The position numbers and the translations under genes were made by a program. Positions 34,266 to 42,903 of a stretch of DNA of 43,002 nt are shown one piece after another. The DNA lies in NCBI GenBank assembly GCA_030653985.1, contig JAURYJ010000046.1:1-43002 (forward strand). Reading direction: 5' to 3'. Positions within the stretch are counted from its first letter, which is position 1. Every line of letters starts with the position of its first letter. The notes below the pieces were generated by a model that had not been told where the DNA came from, did not search any database, and was given only the letters and a program-made list of their open reading frames with translations. The DNA comes from Methylobacter sp. GTDB taxonomy: Bacteria > Pseudomonadota > Gammaproteobacteria > Methylococcales > Methylomonadaceae.

Positions 34266-34291
34266 GGTGCAAATGGGCAAAGGAATGCACA
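34266..34291. promoter_or_regulatory. Upstream activator element of the nrt genes
   Basis: GGTGCA (34266-34271) and TGCACA (34286-34291) have the same outward order and the same 14-bp spacing as the element at 30098-30123. They lie about 110 bp upstream of the nrtA sigma-54 promoter. TCAAT/ATTGA flanks extend the symmetry loosely. Confidence 0.6.
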
Positions 34292-34400
34292 AAATTGATG
34301 CGCTACCGCCATAAACCTAAACCGCATTGCCTCCCGTAATACCAGCCTTAACCCCCCTATATTCATTCGTTTTATTCTACAAAAAACGCATTTTCAGATT

Positions 34401-34416
34401 TGGCACAGCGATTGCT
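34401..34416 (+). promoter_or_regulatory. Sigma-54 promoter of nrtA
   Basis: TGGCACAGCGATTGCT is a full consensus match preceded by TTT. It lies 78 bp before the nrtA ATG. Confidence 0.9.
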
Positions 34417-34494
34417 CTAATCAATACAGAAACTCCTGCGACGGCGAATGCAGAGTATTTTTACTGATTTTTTTTCAAACCTGCTGAGGTCAAG

Positions 34495-35889
34495 ATGACA
34501 CAAACCGGACGATTTACCCTCAAAAAACTAATCACCGCACTGGTTGCAATAACTGCGGTATCAACTTTTTCAAGCGGTGCCTACGCCACTGAAAAACTGG
34601 AAAAAGACAGCCTCAAACTCGGCTTCATCAAACTGACCGATATGGCGCCTTTAGCGGTTGCCTTGGAAAAAGGCTATTTCGATGATGAAGGTCTTTCCGT
34701 GCAAGTGGAAGCGCAAGCCAACTGGAAAGTGTTGCTGGATCGGGTGATAGGCGGCGAACTGGATGGGGCGCATATGCTGGCAACCCTGCCCTTTGGCACC
34801 GCCATCGGTTATGGCACCAAAGCCGATATTGTCAGCGCCTTCACCATGACCTTAAACGGCGATGCGATTACCGTATCCAACGAGGTCTGGAAGCAGATGA
34901 AGCCTCAGATTCCGCTCAAAGACGGCAAACCGGTACATCCGATCAAAGCAGATACCTTAAAACCGGTGTTGGAAAAATACAAAAGTGCGGGTAAGCCTTT
35001 CAACATGGCGATGACGTTCCCGGTCGGCACGCACAATATGAAATTGCGTTACTGGCTGGCGGCCGGAGGTATTAAGCCCGGTTTTTACGCACCGCCTGAA
35101 GATACGTCCGGTCAAATTGGTGCCGAAGCCATGCTGTCGGTCACGCCGCCACCGCAAATGCCAGCCACCATGGATTCAGGCACGATTGTCGGCTACTGCG
35201 TCGGCGAACCGTGGAATCAGCAAGCGGTATTCAAAGGCATCGGCGTGCCGGTCATCAGCGATTATGAACTGATGAAAAACAGCGCTGAAAAAATCTTTGG
35301 CGTGACTAAAGAATGGGCCGATAAAAACCCCAATACCCACAAAGCGGTGATCAAAGCCTTGATTCGCGCCTCGATGTGGCTGGATGCGGAAAACAACAAA
35401 AATCGTAATGAAAGCGTGGAAATGTTGTCGCAAAAACACTATGTCGGTGCCGATTACGAAGTACTGGCCAACAGTATGAATGGTACCTTCGAGTATGAAA
35501 AAGGCGATAAACGCGACTTACCCGATTTCAACGTGTTCTTCCGCCATAACGGTTCTTATCCTTATTACAGTGATGCAGTCTGGAGCCTGACCCAAATGCG
35601 CCGCTGGGGACAAATCAACGAATACAAATCTGATGCCTGGTTTATGGAAACCGCTAAGAAAGTGTATCGCCCTGATATATACATGGCTGCGGCAAAGACT
35701 TTAGTTGCCGAAGGCAAGGCCAAAGCCAGTGATTTTCCTGCCGACAACGAAACCGGCTTTAAAGCGCCTAGCGGTGATTTTATTGATGGCGTGGTCTTTG
35801 ATGGCACTAAGCCTAACGATTATCTGACCCAGTTTTCTATCGGTCTTAAAGGCAAACAAAAAGTGGTCGGCGGCAAGGTAGTTGAGTAG
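34495..35889 (+). CDS. nrtA: Nitrate ABC transporter substrate-binding protein
   Basis: The 464-residue protein has a signal peptide (about 1-32, ending GAYA) and no lipobox. It therefore appears to be free in the periplasm, unlike the lipid-anchored cyanobacterial NrtA. The NrtA/CmpA fold is clear from LKLGFIKLTDMAPLAVALEKGYFDDEGLSVQVE, GGELDGAHMLATLP and CVGEPWNQQAV. Nitrate and bicarbonate binders of this family differ in few residues, so specificity is taken from the neighbours. GAGGTC supplies the ribosome site. A REP pair separates it from nrtB. Confidence 0.93.
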   Translation: MTQTGRFTLKKLITALVAITAVSTFSSGAYATEKLEKDSLKLGFIKLTDMAPLAVALEKGYFDDEGLSVQVEAQANWKVLLDRVIGGELDGAHMLATLPFGTAIGYGTKADIVSAFTMTLNGDAITVSNEVWKQMKPQIPLKDGKPVHPIKADTLKPVLEKYKSAGKPFNMAMTFPVGTHNMKLRYWLAAGGIKPGFYAPPEDTSGQIGAEAMLSVTPPPQMPATMDSGTIVGYCVGEPWNQQAVFKGIGVPVISDYELMKNSAEKIFGVTKEWADKNPNTHKAVIKALIRASMWLDAENNKNRNESVEMLSQKHYVGADYEVLANSMNGTFEYEKGDKRDLPDFNVFFRHNGSYPYYSDAVWSLTQMRRWGQINEYKSDAWFMETAKKVYRPDIYMAAAKTLVAEGKAKASDFPADNETGFKAPSGDFIDGVVFDGTKPNDYLTQFSIGLKGKQKVVGGKVVE

Positions 35890-35951
35890 TTGATATTTTC
35901 AGTACTCCCACGCGCTGCATCACTGCCATTGAGTTAAGGATTGGGTCTATT

Positions 35952-36007
35952 GTGGGCGCGAATTTATTCGCGCGGTAGGTTAAAAGCGCGAATAAATTCG
36001 CGCCCAC
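35952..36007. repeat. GTGG-family REP pair between nrtA and nrtB
   Basis: An outward-headed inverted doublet of the TTTATT subtype, with 22-bp arms and a short spacer (GGTAGGTTAAAA). It starts 63 bp after the nrtA stop within the nrt transcription unit. Confidence 0.9.
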
Positions 36008-36134
36008 AAAGATATATTCAGACGTAACTTAATGTCAGCAACGCATGGGAACGATGCTAAATTAACTTAGCGTAAGGACACACCTTTTTTACCTTTAACC
36101 TTTTTTTACCCCCCTGCTTTTAGAGGTACCGACC

Positions 36135-37151
36135 ATGCATAACCGACTGATCAAATTTTTAAACATAACCGGACTCACCTGGTTTGTGCCGCTGGCAAAA
36201 ATAGCGGCCGGAGACAATCCCTCGCTGCAAATCCGCCAACTGTGGCTGATCATGGGCGTGCCGATACTCGCTTTTATGATTTTCCTGGGACTGTGGAGCT
36301 TTTCCGCCTCCAAGGTCAACACCAGTCTGGGCACTATTCCCGGACCGGTCGCGGTGTGGCACGAAGCAGGCGGATTGCTTAACGATCATTACGCCGAACG
36401 CGCTAAAGAAACCGAGTATTACCAGCGCCAGCAAAGCCGCAATGAGCAAAAACGTGCCGAAGATCCAAATGCCCAAATCAAAGTCCGCCCCTATAACGGC
36501 CAAGCCACTTATCTGGACAAGATTTTCACCAGTCTATACACAGTGTTTGCAGGCTTTGTCATTGCCACGCTGATCGCCGTGCCGCTCGGTCTGTTCTGCG
36601 GCATGAATCCAGTGTTTAACACCGCGATCAATCCACTGGTGCAGATTTTTAAGCCGGTATCGCCGTTGGCCTGGCTGCCGATTGTCACGCTGGTCGTCAG
36701 CGCTGTGTATGTGACCGGCGATGACTCCTGGTTTGAAAAATCGTTTCTGACTTCTGCCGTTACCGTCACGCTGTGTTCGCTGTGGCCGACGCTGATCAAT
36801 ACCGCCATCGGCGTGTCATCGATAGACAAAGATCTGATCAATGTCGGCAAAGTGTTGCGCCTTGGCTGGAGCACCCAAATCAGGAAGATCATTTTGCCGT
36901 CCGCGTTGCCTTACATTTTCACCGGCATGCGTTTGTCCTTAGGCGTGGGCTGGATGGTGCTAATCGCTGCGGAAATGCTGGCGCAAAATCCGGGGCTGGG
37001 TAAATTCGTCTGGGATGAATTCCAGAACGGCAGCTCCAATTCGTTGGGCCGGATCATGGTCGCGGTGTTTACCATCGGACTGATCGGCTTTGCGCTGGAC
37101 CGCATCATGCAGTCCTTACAAAACCTATTCTCTTTCGGTAGAGCGCTTTAA
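36135..37151 (+). CDS. nrtB: Nitrate ABC transporter permease
   Basis: The 338-residue inner-membrane permease has about six to seven helices. The binding-protein-dependent transport signature is visible as [25 protein letters not shown] (the EAA loop that docks on the ATPase). A periplasmic or cytosolic charged stretch (about 85-120, with [24 protein letters not shown]) is longer than in many NrtB proteins. GAGGT precedes the ATG. The ATPase gene follows after 13 bp. Confidence 0.92.
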   Translation: MHNRLIKFLNITGLTWFVPLAKIAAGDNPSLQIRQLWLIMGVPILAFMIFLGLWSFSASKVNTSLGTIPGPVAVWHEAGGLLNDHYAERAKETEYYQRQQSRNEQKRAEDPNAQIKVRPYNGQATYLDKIFTSLYTVFAGFVIATLIAVPLGLFCGMNPVFNTAINPLVQIFKPVSPLAWLPIVTLVVSAVYVTGDDSWFEKSFLTSAVTVTLCSLWPTLINTAIGVSSIDKDLINVGKVLRLGWSTQIRKIILPSALPYIFTGMRLSLGVGWMVLIAAEMLAQNPGLGKFVWDEFQNGSSNSLGRIMVAVFTIGLIGFALDRIMQSLQNLFSFGRAL

Positions 37152-37164
37152 CCAGGAGCCGCAG

Positions 37165-38904
37165 ATGTCCGTCGTAAACCTAAACATTGTGAATAAACAC
37201 AGGCAAAATAACCCGCTTGCGCCATCGAATGATGCCCATCAGCCTTTACTTGAATTAAAGGCGGTGTGCAAAAGCTATGGCGCGGCATCAATCCTCAGCA
37301 ACATTAACCTGAGCATTAAAGCAGGCGAATTCGTTGCCATTGTCGGTTTTTCCGGCAGCGGCAAAACCACGCTGATTTCAACGATTGCCGGGTTGATTCA
37401 GCCCGATAGCGGCGAGGTGCTAAAACAAGGATCACCGATTACCGCACCGGGTCCAGATCGCGGCGTCGTATTCCAAAACTACTCGCTGATGCCGTGGCTG
37501 ACGGTGTTTGAAAACGTGGCACTGGCGGTCGATCAGATATTCCAACACTGGCCTGCCGAACAACGCCGTGCGCATACCGAAAAGTACGTCAGGATGGTTA
37601 ATCTCGGCGCGGCGATGGCTAAAAAACCCGCCGAATTGTCAGGCGGCATGCGCCAACGGGTCAATGTTGCCCGAGCCTTGGCGGCCAGTCCCGATATTTT
37701 GTTGCTAGACGAACCGCTCAGCGCACTGGATGCATTGACGCGCGGCAACTTGCAGGATGAGATTTTGCAAATCTGGGAACAGGAAAAGAAAACCGTTATC
37801 CTGATTACCAACGATGTCGATGAGGCCATCTACATGGCGGATCGGGTTATTCCGCTGAATCCCGGCCCCGATGCGACCTTCGGCCCGGATTTTCCGGTCA
37901 ATATCGAGCGTCCCAGAGACCGCACCGCGTTAAACCATAACCCCGAGTTTAAACGCTTACGCGCCGAAATAACCCGTTATTTAATGGACATCGGCACCGC
38001 AAAAAACCAGGCTTTAGGCGCTAATAAAATCGTCCTGCCCAAAATAAAACCTAACACCGACAGCGACTGGAATCGTGTCTATTCAATCATAACATCGGCC
38101 TCGGCTGAGGTAGCTCGCCCGCGTTATTTGGAGTTTTCACAGCTGTCCAAAATCTACCCAACCCCCGACGGCAACAGTTCGGTTAAGGTCGTAGACGGTT
38201 TCGACCTGAAAATGAAAAAAGGCGAATTCATCTCGATCATCGGCCATTCCGGCTGCGGTAAATCCACGGTGCTGTCGATGACCGCCGGTTTAAACAGTAT
38301 CTCCGAAGGCGTTATTATCCTGGACAACAAGGAAGTTGACAGCGCAGGTCCCGATCGCGGCGTGGTGTTTCAGGCGCCCAGCCTGTTTCCCTGGCTGACC
38401 GCGTTTGAAAACGTGATGTTGGGCGTCGATAAGGTCTATCCCCATGCGACCAAAGCGGAACGCAATGACATCGTCGGCTATTACCTGAGCCGCGTCGGTT
38501 TGGGCGACTCGCTGTACAAAAAAGCCGCCGACCTGTCCAACGGCATGCGCCAACGGGTCGGCATTGCCCGCGCCTTTGCCTTATCGCCCAAGCTGCTGTT
38601 GCTGGACGAGCCGTTCGGCATGCTGGATTCGTTGACCCGCTGGGAATTGCAGGAAGTGTTGATGGAAGTCTGGGACAGAACCCAGGTCACCGCCATTGTG
38701 GTTACCCATGATGTCGATGAGGCCATCCTGCTCGCCGACCGGGTGGTGATGATGACCAACGGCCCGCATGCCAAAATCGGTAAAATCGAAAACATTGACT
38801 TGCCCAGACCGCGCAGCCGTAAAGCGTTGCTGGAACATCCCGATTATTACAAATACCGGGAGAGCATCTTGAGCTTTCTGACCGAGTGCGACCATACGCA
38901 TTAG
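37165..38904 (+). CDS. Fused double ATPase of the nitrate ABC transporter (NrtC/NrtD-like)
   Basis: From the ATG at 37165, which follows AGGAG, it has 579 residues; the longer frame begins inside nrtB and is rejected. Two complete ABC domains lie in tandem. Domain 1 (about 25-270) has [14 protein letters not shown] and [11 protein letters not shown]. Domain 2 (about 325-575) has [14 protein letters not shown] and [11 protein letters not shown]. The switch His of domain 1 is Asn216 (TNDVDEA) and the second signature Gly of domain 2 is Asn459, while domain 2 keeps His515 (THDVDEA). There is no NrtC-type substrate-binding C-domain. It energises nitrate uptake with NrtA and NrtB. Confidence 0.92.
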   Translation: MSVVNLNIVNKHRQNNPLAPSNDAHQPLLELKAVCKSYGAASILSNINLSIKAGEFVAIVGFSGSGKTTLISTIAGLIQPDSGEVLKQGSPITAPGPDRGVVFQNYSLMPWLTVFENVALAVDQIFQHWPAEQRRAHTEKYVRMVNLGAAMAKKPAELSGGMRQRVNVARALAASPDILLLDEPLSALDALTRGNLQDEILQIWEQEKKTVILITNDVDEAIYMADRVIPLNPGPDATFGPDFPVNIERPRDRTALNHNPEFKRLRAEITRYLMDIGTAKNQALGANKIVLPKIKPNTDSDWNRVYSIITSASAEVARPRYLEFSQLSKIYPTPDGNSSVKVVDGFDLKMKKGEFISIIGHSGCGKSTVLSMTAGLNSISEGVIILDNKEVDSAGPDRGVVFQAPSLFPWLTAFENVMLGVDKVYPHATKAERNDIVGYYLSRVGLGDSLYKKAADLSNGMRQRVGIARAFALSPKLLLLDEPFGMLDSLTRWELQEVLMEVWDRTQVTAIVVTHDVDEAILLADRVVMMTNGPHAKIGKIENIDLPRPRSRKALLEHPDYYKYRESILSFLTECDHTH

Positions 38905-38930
38905 GGTCTACAAAAAACATAAAAAAGTTC

Positions 38931-38973
38931 AATGCGTAGGATGCGCTGAGGTACGAAGCGCATCCTACGCATT
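38931..38973. repeat. Third REP-like palindrome (GTAGGATGCGCT type)
   Basis: Perfect 17-bp arms AATGCGTAGGATGCGCT (38931-38947) and AGCGCATCCTACGCATT (38957-38973) are separated by GAGGTACGA. It again carries GTAG before a hairpin. It lies between the ATPase gene and the porin gene. Confidence 0.8.
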
Positions 38974-39002
38974 GCATAACATCAAACACAAAAGGAGGCT
39001 TT

Positions 39003-40253
39003 ATGCCGCTGAAAAAAACAAAACTTCCCGTATCGTTGCTGGCGCTAGTCGTAAGCGGCTCAGCCTTAGCCAGTGTTACCCAGGATGTTGAAGACGCGCT
39101 CAATTTTTATCATTACGGTAAAAACGGCGCGGTCAAGATTGACTTAAATTACCGTTACGAAAATGTGGATCAAGACCGAGGCCCGCAAAAAACCGCCAAT
39201 GCCAACACCGCACGCCTGCGAGCAGGTTTGCTGTCGCCGACCTTTCACGGTCTGCAAGGCTATGCCGAATACGAAGGCAATCTGGCCATGCAGGAAGATT
39301 TTAACAGTACGCGCAACGGCAATACCGGCTACTCAACGGTGGCCGATCCTGAAAAAAGCGAACTCAACCAACTATGGCTCAGCTATGCCGGTATCCCCGA
39401 TACGGTAATTAAAGGCGGACGACAACGCATCAAGCTCGACGACGACCGCTTTATCGGCAACGTCGGCTGGCGGCAGATGGAAACCACCTTCGACTCGGTG
39501 CTGATCACCCACAACAATCAACAGCTATTCGGCCTGAGCGTTAACGCAGGCTATATCGGCAACGTCAATACATTTACCTCCACCACCGAAAACATCGAAG
39601 CTCCGATTCTGAACATCAGTTATAAAGTCGGCGATTACGGCAATCTAGTCGGTTACGGCTACTGGCTCGATTATACCGAACGCGAAAATTATGAAAAATC
39701 CAGCCAAACCTACGGCTTGCGCATGAGCAATTTTAAAAAACCGGGGGATTCGCTGAAGCTCAGTGATAACTACGGCGTGGTCTATACCGCCGAATGGGCG
39801 CATCAGGCAGATTACGGACACGGCATAACCGACTACGATACCGACCGCATCAACCTGATGGGCGGCGTTACCGCTTATAATTTCACCTTCCAAGGGGCCG
39901 TTGAACAGCTTGACGGCAAAGGGCTCAATAAAACCTTTGATACACCGTTAGGCACCAACCATGCGTTCCAGGGCTGGGCGGACTTATTCCTGGTTACGCC
40001 GAGAGACGGCATTCGTGATGTATCCGGCGCAGTGCATAGCGTACTGGATCGGGGCGATGTCGTATTAACCGGGGTCTACCATGATTTTACCGATGACACT
40101 GGCAGTCTTCATTACGGCAAGGAATGGGATTTTCAGGCCACTAAAAAATTCGGCAAGCATTATTCGCTGTTGGCCAAATACGCTTATTACGATGCCGACC
40201 AATTTGGCACCGATACCCAAAAAATCTGGTTGCAAGGAAATATCAGTTTTTAA
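39003..40253 (+). CDS. Outer-membrane porin-like beta-barrel of the nitrate cluster
   Basis: The 416-residue protein has a signal peptide (about 1-23, ending ALAS), then alternating amphipathic strands rich in Tyr, Gly and Asn. It ends with a terminal Phe (WLQGNISF), as outer-membrane barrels do. Strand pairs such as VKIDLNYRYENVD, LQGYAEYEGNL and YSLLAKYAYYDAD resemble the alginate-export/OprD-like porin group. A perfect AAGGAGG precedes the ATG. Its position between the nitrate ATPase and the NarK-type carrier suggests a nitrate or nitrite pore, which is an inference from context. Confidence 0.8.
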   Translation: MPLKKTKLPVSLLALVVSGSALASVTQDVEDALNFYHYGKNGAVKIDLNYRYENVDQDRGPQKTANANTARLRAGLLSPTFHGLQGYAEYEGNLAMQEDFNSTRNGNTGYSTVADPEKSELNQLWLSYAGIPDTVIKGGRQRIKLDDDRFIGNVGWRQMETTFDSVLITHNNQQLFGLSVNAGYIGNVNTFTSTTENIEAPILNISYKVGDYGNLVGYGYWLDYTERENYEKSSQTYGLRMSNFKKPGDSLKLSDNYGVVYTAEWAHQADYGHGITDYDTDRINLMGGVTAYNFTFQGAVEQLDGKGLNKTFDTPLGTNHAFQGWADLFLVTPRDGIRDVSGAVHSVLDRGDVVLTGVYHDFTDDTGSLHYGKEWDFQATKKFGKHYSLLAKYAYYDADQFGTDTQKIWLQGNISF

Positions 40254-40264
40254 GCCCTTGCACC

Positions 40265-40299
40265 GCACCATAATGATGCAGTAAGCATTATTATGGTGC
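40265..40299 (+). terminator. Hairpin after the porin gene
   Basis: GCACCATAATGATGC and GCATTATTATGGTGC form a 15-bp stem (one wobble) with a 5-base loop, followed by TTCTT. It lies 12 bp past the porin stop and may be a weak terminator. The same stretch contains TGCACC and GGTGC half-sites, so it could double as an activator site for the next promoter. Confidence 0.5.
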
Positions 40300-40377
40300 T
40301 TCTTAGTCACTCAGCATTAGCCGCTTCTTTTCGTTCTATACCGCTACGTGGCCTAAATAACACGGTCTTTGCCGGAG

Positions 40378-40393
40378 TGGCATGCAACCTGCA
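40378..40393 (+). promoter_or_regulatory. Weaker sigma-54-like promoter before the NarK-type gene
   Basis: TGGCATGCAACCTGCA keeps the GG and GC doublets at the right spacing but departs from consensus at two positions. It lies 38 bp before the ATG at 40431. Confidence 0.45.
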
Positions 40394-40430
40394 TTTCCCC
40401 GAGTAAATCTTTACTAACGGGGAATCAATC

Positions 40431-41909
40431 ATGCCATCTCAACGCCTTAACCTCTTGTCCTTCTCGGGGAAAACCAAAATTCTCCATATGAGCTGGATGG
40501 CTTTTTTTATCAGCTTTGTGGTGTGGTTTAACCACGCGCCGTTAATGATGGTGATCGCTAAAACGCTGGGCATGAGCAGCTCGGAAATAAAAACCATCCT
40601 GATTTTAAATGTCGCCCTGACCATTCCGGCGCGGATTGTGATCGGCATTCTGGTTGATAAATTCGGCCCCAAACGGACTTATTCAACGCTGCTGGCCGTC
40701 GGCAGTATTCCCTGTTTTATGTTCGCTTTTGCCACCAGTTTTGAGCAGCTGGCTCTGGCCCGCTTCTTATTAGGCTTTATCGGTGCCGGTTTTGTGATCG
40801 GCATCCGCATGGTCGGCGAATGGTTTCCGGCCAAGCAAGTGGGCATTGCCGAAGGCATTTACGGCGGCTGGGGAAACTTTGGCTCAGCGGCGGCAGCCAT
40901 GGCTTTACCCACGCTTGCTTTGATTTATGGCGGCCCTGAAGGCTGGCGCTATGCGATTGCATCCACTGGGGTTATCGCCCTGATTTATTCGGTCATCTAT
41001 TTTTTCAGTGTCTCCGACACGCCTAAAGGCTCGACTTACTTTAAACCGAAAAAAGCCGGGGCTATGGAAGTCACCAGTATCTGGGATTTGTTTTTCTATA
41101 TCGTGATGAACATTCCCTTATATGCCACATTGAGCTTATTAACCTGGAAATTATCGCCTGAAGGCGTTAGCTTATTATCCCATTTTGCCGCTATTTGCTG
41201 TTATATCGGTATCTGGACCTTGTTTTTCTATAACGTCTACAAAATCGTTCATGTCAATGAGGAGCACCTGCAACACCCGATAGATCCAATCCATCAATAC
41301 AAATTCAAGCAGGTTGCCATTCTGGATCTGGCCTATTTAATTACCTTTGGCTCGGAACTCGCCGTGGTTTCAATGTTGCCGATGTTTTTCTTTGAAACCT
41401 TCCATGAATCTAAAGGCATCTCGATGGTTGAAGCCGGTTTATTGGCCTCCGGTTTTGCTTTTATGAATCTGATTGCCCGTCCCGGAGGCGGCTGGATCAG
41501 CGATAAATTTGGTCGTAAACTATCATTAACTATCTTCATCTTAGGTCTGTCCTCCGGTTACTTTTTAATGGCACAAATTAACCCAGAATGGTCGGTGACG
41601 CTGGCCGTCATGCTTACCATGTGTTGTTCTTTCTTTGTGCAAGCGGGCGAAGGCGCCGTCTTTGCGATGGTGCCCTTGATTAAAAGACGGATGACCGGTC
41701 AAATTGCCGGTATGGTCGGTGCCTACGGTAATGTAGGTGGCGTATTATTTCTGACCGTATTATCGTTCGTATCGCCCTCAGCTTTCTTCATGGTGATTGC
41801 CGGTGCCGCTTTGTTGGCCCTCATTGCCGTACAGTTTATCGATGAACCCAAAGGCCACATGGCCGAAGTTCAGGAAGATGGTACCGTGGAAATGATTGAG
41901 TTGAGTTAA
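40431..41909 (+). CDS. narK: NarK/NasA-type nitrate/nitrite MFS transporter
   Basis: The 492-residue protein has twelve membrane helices. Family features are the N-terminal [17 protein letters not shown], an Arg in helix 2 ([16 protein letters not shown]) where NarK proteins bind the anion, [11 protein letters not shown] (nitrate signature 1) and [11 protein letters not shown] (nitrate signature 2). A longer loop between helices 6 and 7 is present. It moves nitrate in or nitrite out. It adds a second, secondary-type nitrate system next to the ABC importer. GGGGAA serves as ribosome site, with a possible sigma-54 promoter just upstream. Confidence 0.9.
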   Translation: MPSQRLNLLSFSGKTKILHMSWMAFFISFVVWFNHAPLMMVIAKTLGMSSSEIKTILILNVALTIPARIVIGILVDKFGPKRTYSTLLAVGSIPCFMFAFATSFEQLALARFLLGFIGAGFVIGIRMVGEWFPAKQVGIAEGIYGGWGNFGSAAAAMALPTLALIYGGPEGWRYAIASTGVIALIYSVIYFFSVSDTPKGSTYFKPKKAGAMEVTSIWDLFFYIVMNIPLYATLSLLTWKLSPEGVSLLSHFAAICCYIGIWTLFFYNVYKIVHVNEEHLQHPIDPIHQYKFKQVAILDLAYLITFGSELAVVSMLPMFFFETFHESKGISMVEAGLLASGFAFMNLIARPGGGWISDKFGRKLSLTIFILGLSSGYFLMAQINPEWSVTLAVMLTMCCSFFVQAGEGAVFAMVPLIKRRMTGQIAGMVGAYGNVGGVLFLTVLSFVSPSAFFMVIAGAALLALIAVQFIDEPKGHMAEVQEDGTVEMIELS

Positions 41910-41932
41910 TCAATCGGGTGAAAGGCGAAAAG

Positions 41933-41997
41933 GTGGGCGCGAATTCATTCGCGCTTGCTATTATCAGTTTATTCGGCGCGAATAAATTCGCGCCCAC
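41933..41997. repeat. GTGG-family REP pair upstream of the RAYT gene, mixed subtype
   Basis: The left arm has the TTCATT core, the right arm the AATAAATT core, so the doublet joins both subtypes seen in the window. It lies 29 bp before the transposase ATG. Confidence 0.9.
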
Positions 41998-42026
41998 CCT
42001 ATAGCAACCTCACTTAGAGCCACACT

Positions 42027-42479
42027 ATGCCGGATAGTCAATTGCGTATAGGTCGTCATTCTGAACCGCACCGTGCTTATTTTGTGACAACTACGCTTAA
42101 TGAGCGAAAACAACATTATTTTGCTGATTTTCACTGCGCAAGGTTGGTAGTCAAAGAAATGCGTGTTTTACATGAAGCAAACGATGTGAATTCAATGGCA
42201 TGGGTGGTTATGCCGGATCATATTCATTGGTTATTCCAATTGACCGAAAATAAAAGCCTTTCTGAAGTGATGGAATATTTTAAAGCCCGTTCGGCTCAAC
42301 AGGTAAACGCTTATCTAAAGCAGCGAGGCAGGATTTGGCAAAATGCATTTTATGACCACGCTATACGCAAAGATGAAGATATGAAAGCCATTGCTCGCTA
42401 TATCGTAGCCAACCCATTGCGAGCCGGTTTGGTTGACCATATCGGCGATTACTCATTATGGGATGCTATTTGGCTGTAA
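42027..42479 (+). CDS. REP-associated tyrosine transposase (RAYT)
   Basis: RAYTs are single-copy relatives of IS200/IS605 TnpA that cut single-stranded REP hairpins beside the GTAG/GTGG tetranucleotide. The 150-residue protein has the Y1/HUH motif MPDHIHWLF (His65 and His67), a catalytic Tyr at 125 in the family motif RYIVANPLRAGLV, and the N-terminal segment HRAYFVTTTLNERKQHYF. All key residues are present and the frame is intact. It is flanked by REP doublets on both sides, which is the usual RAYT unit. There is no second IS200-type gene (TnpB). The ribosome site is weak. Confidence 0.92.
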   Translation: MPDSQLRIGRHSEPHRAYFVTTTLNERKQHYFADFHCARLVVKEMRVLHEANDVNSMAWVVMPDHIHWLFQLTENKSLSEVMEYFKARSAQQVNAYLKQRGRIWQNAFYDHAIRKDEDMKAIARYIVANPLRAGLVDHIGDYSLWDAIWL

Positions 42480-42498
42480 ACAGCCGCCATATGCTTAT

Positions 42499-42567
42499 GT
42501 GGGCGCGAATTCATTCGCGCATCCGGCACAGTCAATCCGTATTCAGCGCGAATGAATTCGCGCCCAC
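42499..42567. repeat. GTGG-family REP pair, array copy 1
   Basis: Inverted doublet with TTCATT cores, beginning 20 bp after the RAYT stop. The spacer between the arms is ATCCGGCACAGTCAATCCGTATTCA plus flanking bases. Confidence 0.92.
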
Positions 42568-42666
42568 CTTTTATGACCACGCTATACGCAAAGATGAAGA
42601 TATGAAAGCCATTGCAAGCCGGTTTGGAATACTATCGGGCTGTAAACAGCCGCCATGTACTTATAT
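42568..42666 (+). pseudogene. Decayed copy of the RAYT 3' end (array copy 1)
   Basis: It repeats the RAYT sequence from TTTTATGACCACGC (42348 in the gene) through the stop-codon region. About 26 bp are deleted between two ATTGC direct repeats, which removes the Tyr125 motif, and about 27 bp are deleted further on. The same two deletions occur in all three copies. Confidence 0.85.
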
Positions 42667-42735
42667 GTGGGCGCGAATTCATTCGCGCATCCAGCACAGT
42701 CAATCCGTATTCAGCGCGAATGAATTCGCGCCCAC
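42667..42735. repeat. GTGG-family REP pair, array copy 2
   Basis: It is identical in layout to the copy at 42499 and differs from it by one spacer base (CCAG in place of CCGG). Confidence 0.9.
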
Positions 42736-42834
42736 CTTTTATGACCACGCTATACGCAAAGATGAAGATATGAAAGCCATTGCAAGCCGGTTTGGAATGC
42801 TATCGGGCTGTAAGCAGCCGCCATGTACTTATAT
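42736..42834 (+). pseudogene. Decayed copy of the RAYT 3' end (array copy 2)
   Basis: It has the same 99-bp piece with the same two deletions. It differs from copy 1 by single bases (GGAATG for GGAATA, TGTAAG for TGTAAA). Confidence 0.85.
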
Positions 42835-42903
42835 GTGGGCGCGAATTCATTCGCGCATCCAGCACAGTCAATCCGTATTCAGCACGAATGAATTCGCGCC
42901 CAC
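42835..42903. repeat. GTGG-family REP pair, array copy 3
   Basis: It has the same layout, but the right arm has GCACGAAT for GCGCGAAT, which weakens one hairpin. Confidence 0.9.
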
